Below are positions 62,464-64,000 of a DNA stretch of 64,000 nt, piece after piece. The DNA comes from Pseudomonas brassicacearum (GTDB taxonomy: Bacteria > Pseudomonadota > Gammaproteobacteria > Pseudomonadales > Pseudomonadaceae). Location of the stretch: the NCBI RefSeq assembly GCF_009601685.2, contig NZ_CP045701.2:3968001-4032000 (forward strand). Reading direction: 5' to 3'. The notes under the pieces are model-generated. The model was not told the DNA's origin and searched no databases. It saw only the letters and a program-made list of their open reading frames with translations. Both the position numbers and the translations under genes were made by a program. Each line of letters starts with the position of its first letter. Within the stretch, counting starts at the first letter, position 1.

Positions 62464-63630
62464 ATGCGTATCAATCCACCACTTGTCGCACTCGCCATTG
62501 GTGCCTTCGGCATCGGCGTTACCGAGTTCGCCCCCATGGGCATGTTGCCGGGCATCGCTGCGGATCTCGGTGTTTCCATTCCCGCTGCGGGTCTGTTGGT
62601 CAGCGCTTACGCGCTGGGCGTACTGCTCGGCGCGCCGCTGATGACCCTGACCACCGGCAGGATTCCCCGGCGCTATCTGCTGATCGGGCTCATGGCGATT
62701 TTCACCCTGGGTAATTTGATGTCAGCCTTGGCTACCGATTACTACAGCCTCATGGTCGCCAGGGTGGTGACCTCACTGAACCACGGTGCGTTCTTTGGCG
62801 TTGGTTCCATCGTCGCCGCCAGCGTGGTCGCCCCAGAGAAACGTGCCGGGGCGGTTGCGGCCATGTTCATGGGCCTGACCCTGGCGACCATCGGCGGTGT
62901 GCCGCTGGCCGCCTGGTTTGGTGAACTGTTCGGCTGGCGCACGGCATTCTGGGGTATTACCGGCCTCGGCGTGGTGACCATGGCCGCGTTGTGGTTTGCC
63001 CTGCCCAACCTGCCGGCGCCGCAAAGCGTCGGGGTATTGGCTGAGATTCGGGTACTGGGCCGTGGCCGGGTGCTGGGGGCGTTGGCCCTGACCGTCGTCG
63101 GCTCGGGTGCCATGTTTACCGTCTTCACCTACATCGCGCCGATCCTCAGCAGCGAGACCCACGCGTCCACCGCCTACGTCACTGCCATGCTGGTGCTGTT
63201 CGGTGTGGGGTTGACGTTGGGCAACATGTGGGGCGGCAAGGCGGCTGACCGCTCGATAGACCGCACCCTGATCATTTCGCTGAGTGTGCTGATTCTGGTC
63301 TTGCTGGCGTTCACCGTACTGATGCGTTGGCCGCTGCCGGCCGCCGTGGCCATCCTGATATGGGGTATCGCCAGCTTCGCCCTGGTGCCGCCGCTGCAGA
63401 TGCGCGTCATGGAAGCGGCCAAGGACGCGCCCAACCTGGCCTCGGCGGTGAACATCGGCGCCTTCAACCTCGGCAACGCCATTGGTGCGGCGCTCGGGGG
63501 TGCGGTGATAAATGCGGGGCTGGGTTATCCGGCGATTTCCCTGGCCGGGGCGGCAATGGCGGGGTTGGGGCTGCTGATGGTGTTGGCTTTTGCCTGGCGT
63601 TCCAAAGCGATTGCAGCTGCAGTGGTGTGA
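62464..63630 (+). CDS. ydhP: MFS transporter, YdhP-type (DHA1 family)
   Basis: A 388-aa inner membrane transporter with 12 helices. It matches E. coli YdhP along its length: IGAFGIGVTEFAPMGMLPGI (in part) in helix 1, SIPAAGLLVSAYALGVLLGA (in part), the motif A-like GRIPRRYLLI, SLNHGAFFGVGSIVAASVV and NIGAFNLGNAIGAALGG. Such proteins export arabinose-like or drug substrates; the specific one is unknown. GAGGAG precedes the ATG. A longer in-frame start would overlap the divergent LysR gene and is rejected. Confidence 0.93.
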   Translation: MRINPPLVALAIGAFGIGVTEFAPMGMLPGIAADLGVSIPAAGLLVSAYALGVLLGAPLMTLTTGRIPRRYLLIGLMAIFTLGNLMSALATDYYSLMVARVVTSLNHGAFFGVGSIVAASVVAPEKRAGAVAAMFMGLTLATIGGVPLAAWFGELFGWRTAFWGITGLGVVTMAALWFALPNLPAPQSVGVLAEIRVLGRGRVLGALALTVVGSGAMFTVFTYIAPILSSETHASTAYVTAMLVLFGVGLTLGNMWGGKAADRSIDRTLIISLSVLILVLLAFTVLMRWPLPAAVAILIWGIASFALVPPLQMRVMEAAKDAPNLASAVNIGAFNLGNAIGAALGGAVINAGLGYPAISLAGAAMAGLGLLMVLAFAWRSKAIAAAVV

Positions 63631-63755
63631 CGATGATGTGAGGGGGGCTGTCGATCACCCTTGAGCAGTTTCCCTCACAATCGCCAAGCGCCCGGCGTCC
63701 TCGCCTGGCAGCGCCCCATCCGCTGAGGCGCAAGGACGCCGTTCCATCAACACAT

Positions 63756-64000
63756 TCAATGGATAAGTGCTTGAGCGGTGCTCGCCAGCTGAACGCCCAC
63801 CCGAGCCTTTAACGTATCGATAAAGCGCGTGATCTTTGCGTCGACAAACTGTCGAGACGTGTAGACGGCATACACGTTCCGCTCGTACGTATGGTAATCA
63901 GGCAGCACCCGCACCAGCTTCCCGGAACGCAGATCATCAATCGCGGTAAAGCCGGCCAGCAACCCGATCCCCGCCCCCTCCCGCACAGCAACCGCCATGG
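63756..64000 (-). CDS. LysR-family regulator, C-terminal fragment (cut by window edge)
   Basis: The visible 81 codons read VAVREGAGIGLLAGFTAIDD, LRSGKLVRVLPDYHTYERNV and YAVYTSRQFVDAKITRFIDT, the C-terminal end of a LysR substrate-binding domain (G-x-G-I-x-L-L, L-x-x-G-x-L-V-x-V-L, then the ARFIDxL helix). The remainder, with the DNA-binding domain, lies beyond base 64000. Confidence 0.85.
   Translation of the reverse strand, partial: MAVAVREGAGIGLLAGFTAIDDLRSGKLVRVLPDYHTYERNVYAVYTSRQFVDAKITRFIDTLKARVGVQLASTAQALIH

Overview
The window is chromosomal DNA of a Pseudomonas, most likely of the P. fluorescens species complex. This rests on gene content (AruH-type transaminase, MvaT/MvaU-family protein, HppD, AhpCF, ModABC, PpnN), high GC with Pseudomonas codon use, and many intergenic REP-type palindromes of the GTGGGAGC...GCTCCCAC kind. 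No tRNA, rRNA, CRISPR array, intact transposase or prophage was seen.

Layout. 1-5.1 kb: the N-terminal part of a secreted autotransporter and, upstream on the same strand, a 942-aa protein of unknown function with a lux-box-like palindrome in its promoter region. 5.2-13.5 kb: metabolic and transport genes (aruH, glycerate kinase, aldo/keto reductase, RarD and EamA transporters, hppD, a LysR regulator). 13.7-22.4 kb: a CSS-EAL phosphodiesterase, an H-NS-like MvaT/MvaU protein, glyoxalase I, the peroxide and thiol-redox genes ahpF, ahpC and gorA, and galU. 22.6-24.7 kb: small conserved proteins and lipoproteins, including a 56-aa gene behind a DUF1883 gene. 25-29.2 kb: an alkylation-repair group (2OG-Fe(II) oxygenase, alkB, ada) and a nitronate monooxygenase. 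29.2-32.4 kb: a 134-bp tandem repeat array, then a ModE-box-controlled modABC molybdate operon. 32.6-41 kb: topoisomerase IB, a ClpP-like protein, a KGG stress microprotein, a decayed DUF1264 lipoprotein gene, arsC, ppnN, a HAD phosphatase and a MATE pump.

41.3-50.1 kb: a complete chemosensory operon (MCP, cheY, STAS protein, cheA, MCP, cheW, cheR, cheD, cheB) behind a good match to a FliA (sigma-28) promoter. The genes are tightly spaced and overlap in part, giving receptors, kinase, adaptor, methyltransferase, deamidase and methylesterase in one unit. 50.2-55.5 kb: an MscS channel, an EamA transporter divergent from a LysR regulator, and a HIT protein convergent with a putative zinc protease.

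55.5-61.4 kb is an accessory zone with patchier, lower-GC coding sequence. It holds a PD-(D/E)XK nuclease-superfamily protein, a GNAT acetyltransferase, a frameshifted conserved gene, a six-helix membrane protein and two orphan ORFs, separated by inverted-repeat elements (two full-length 170-bp copies, one truncated copy and one unrelated 148-bp element). It is the best place in the window to look for an undescribed cargo or defence locus. The end (61.5-64 kb) is core-like again: a LysR regulator divergent from a YdhP-type MFS transporter, and a LysR gene cut by the window edge.
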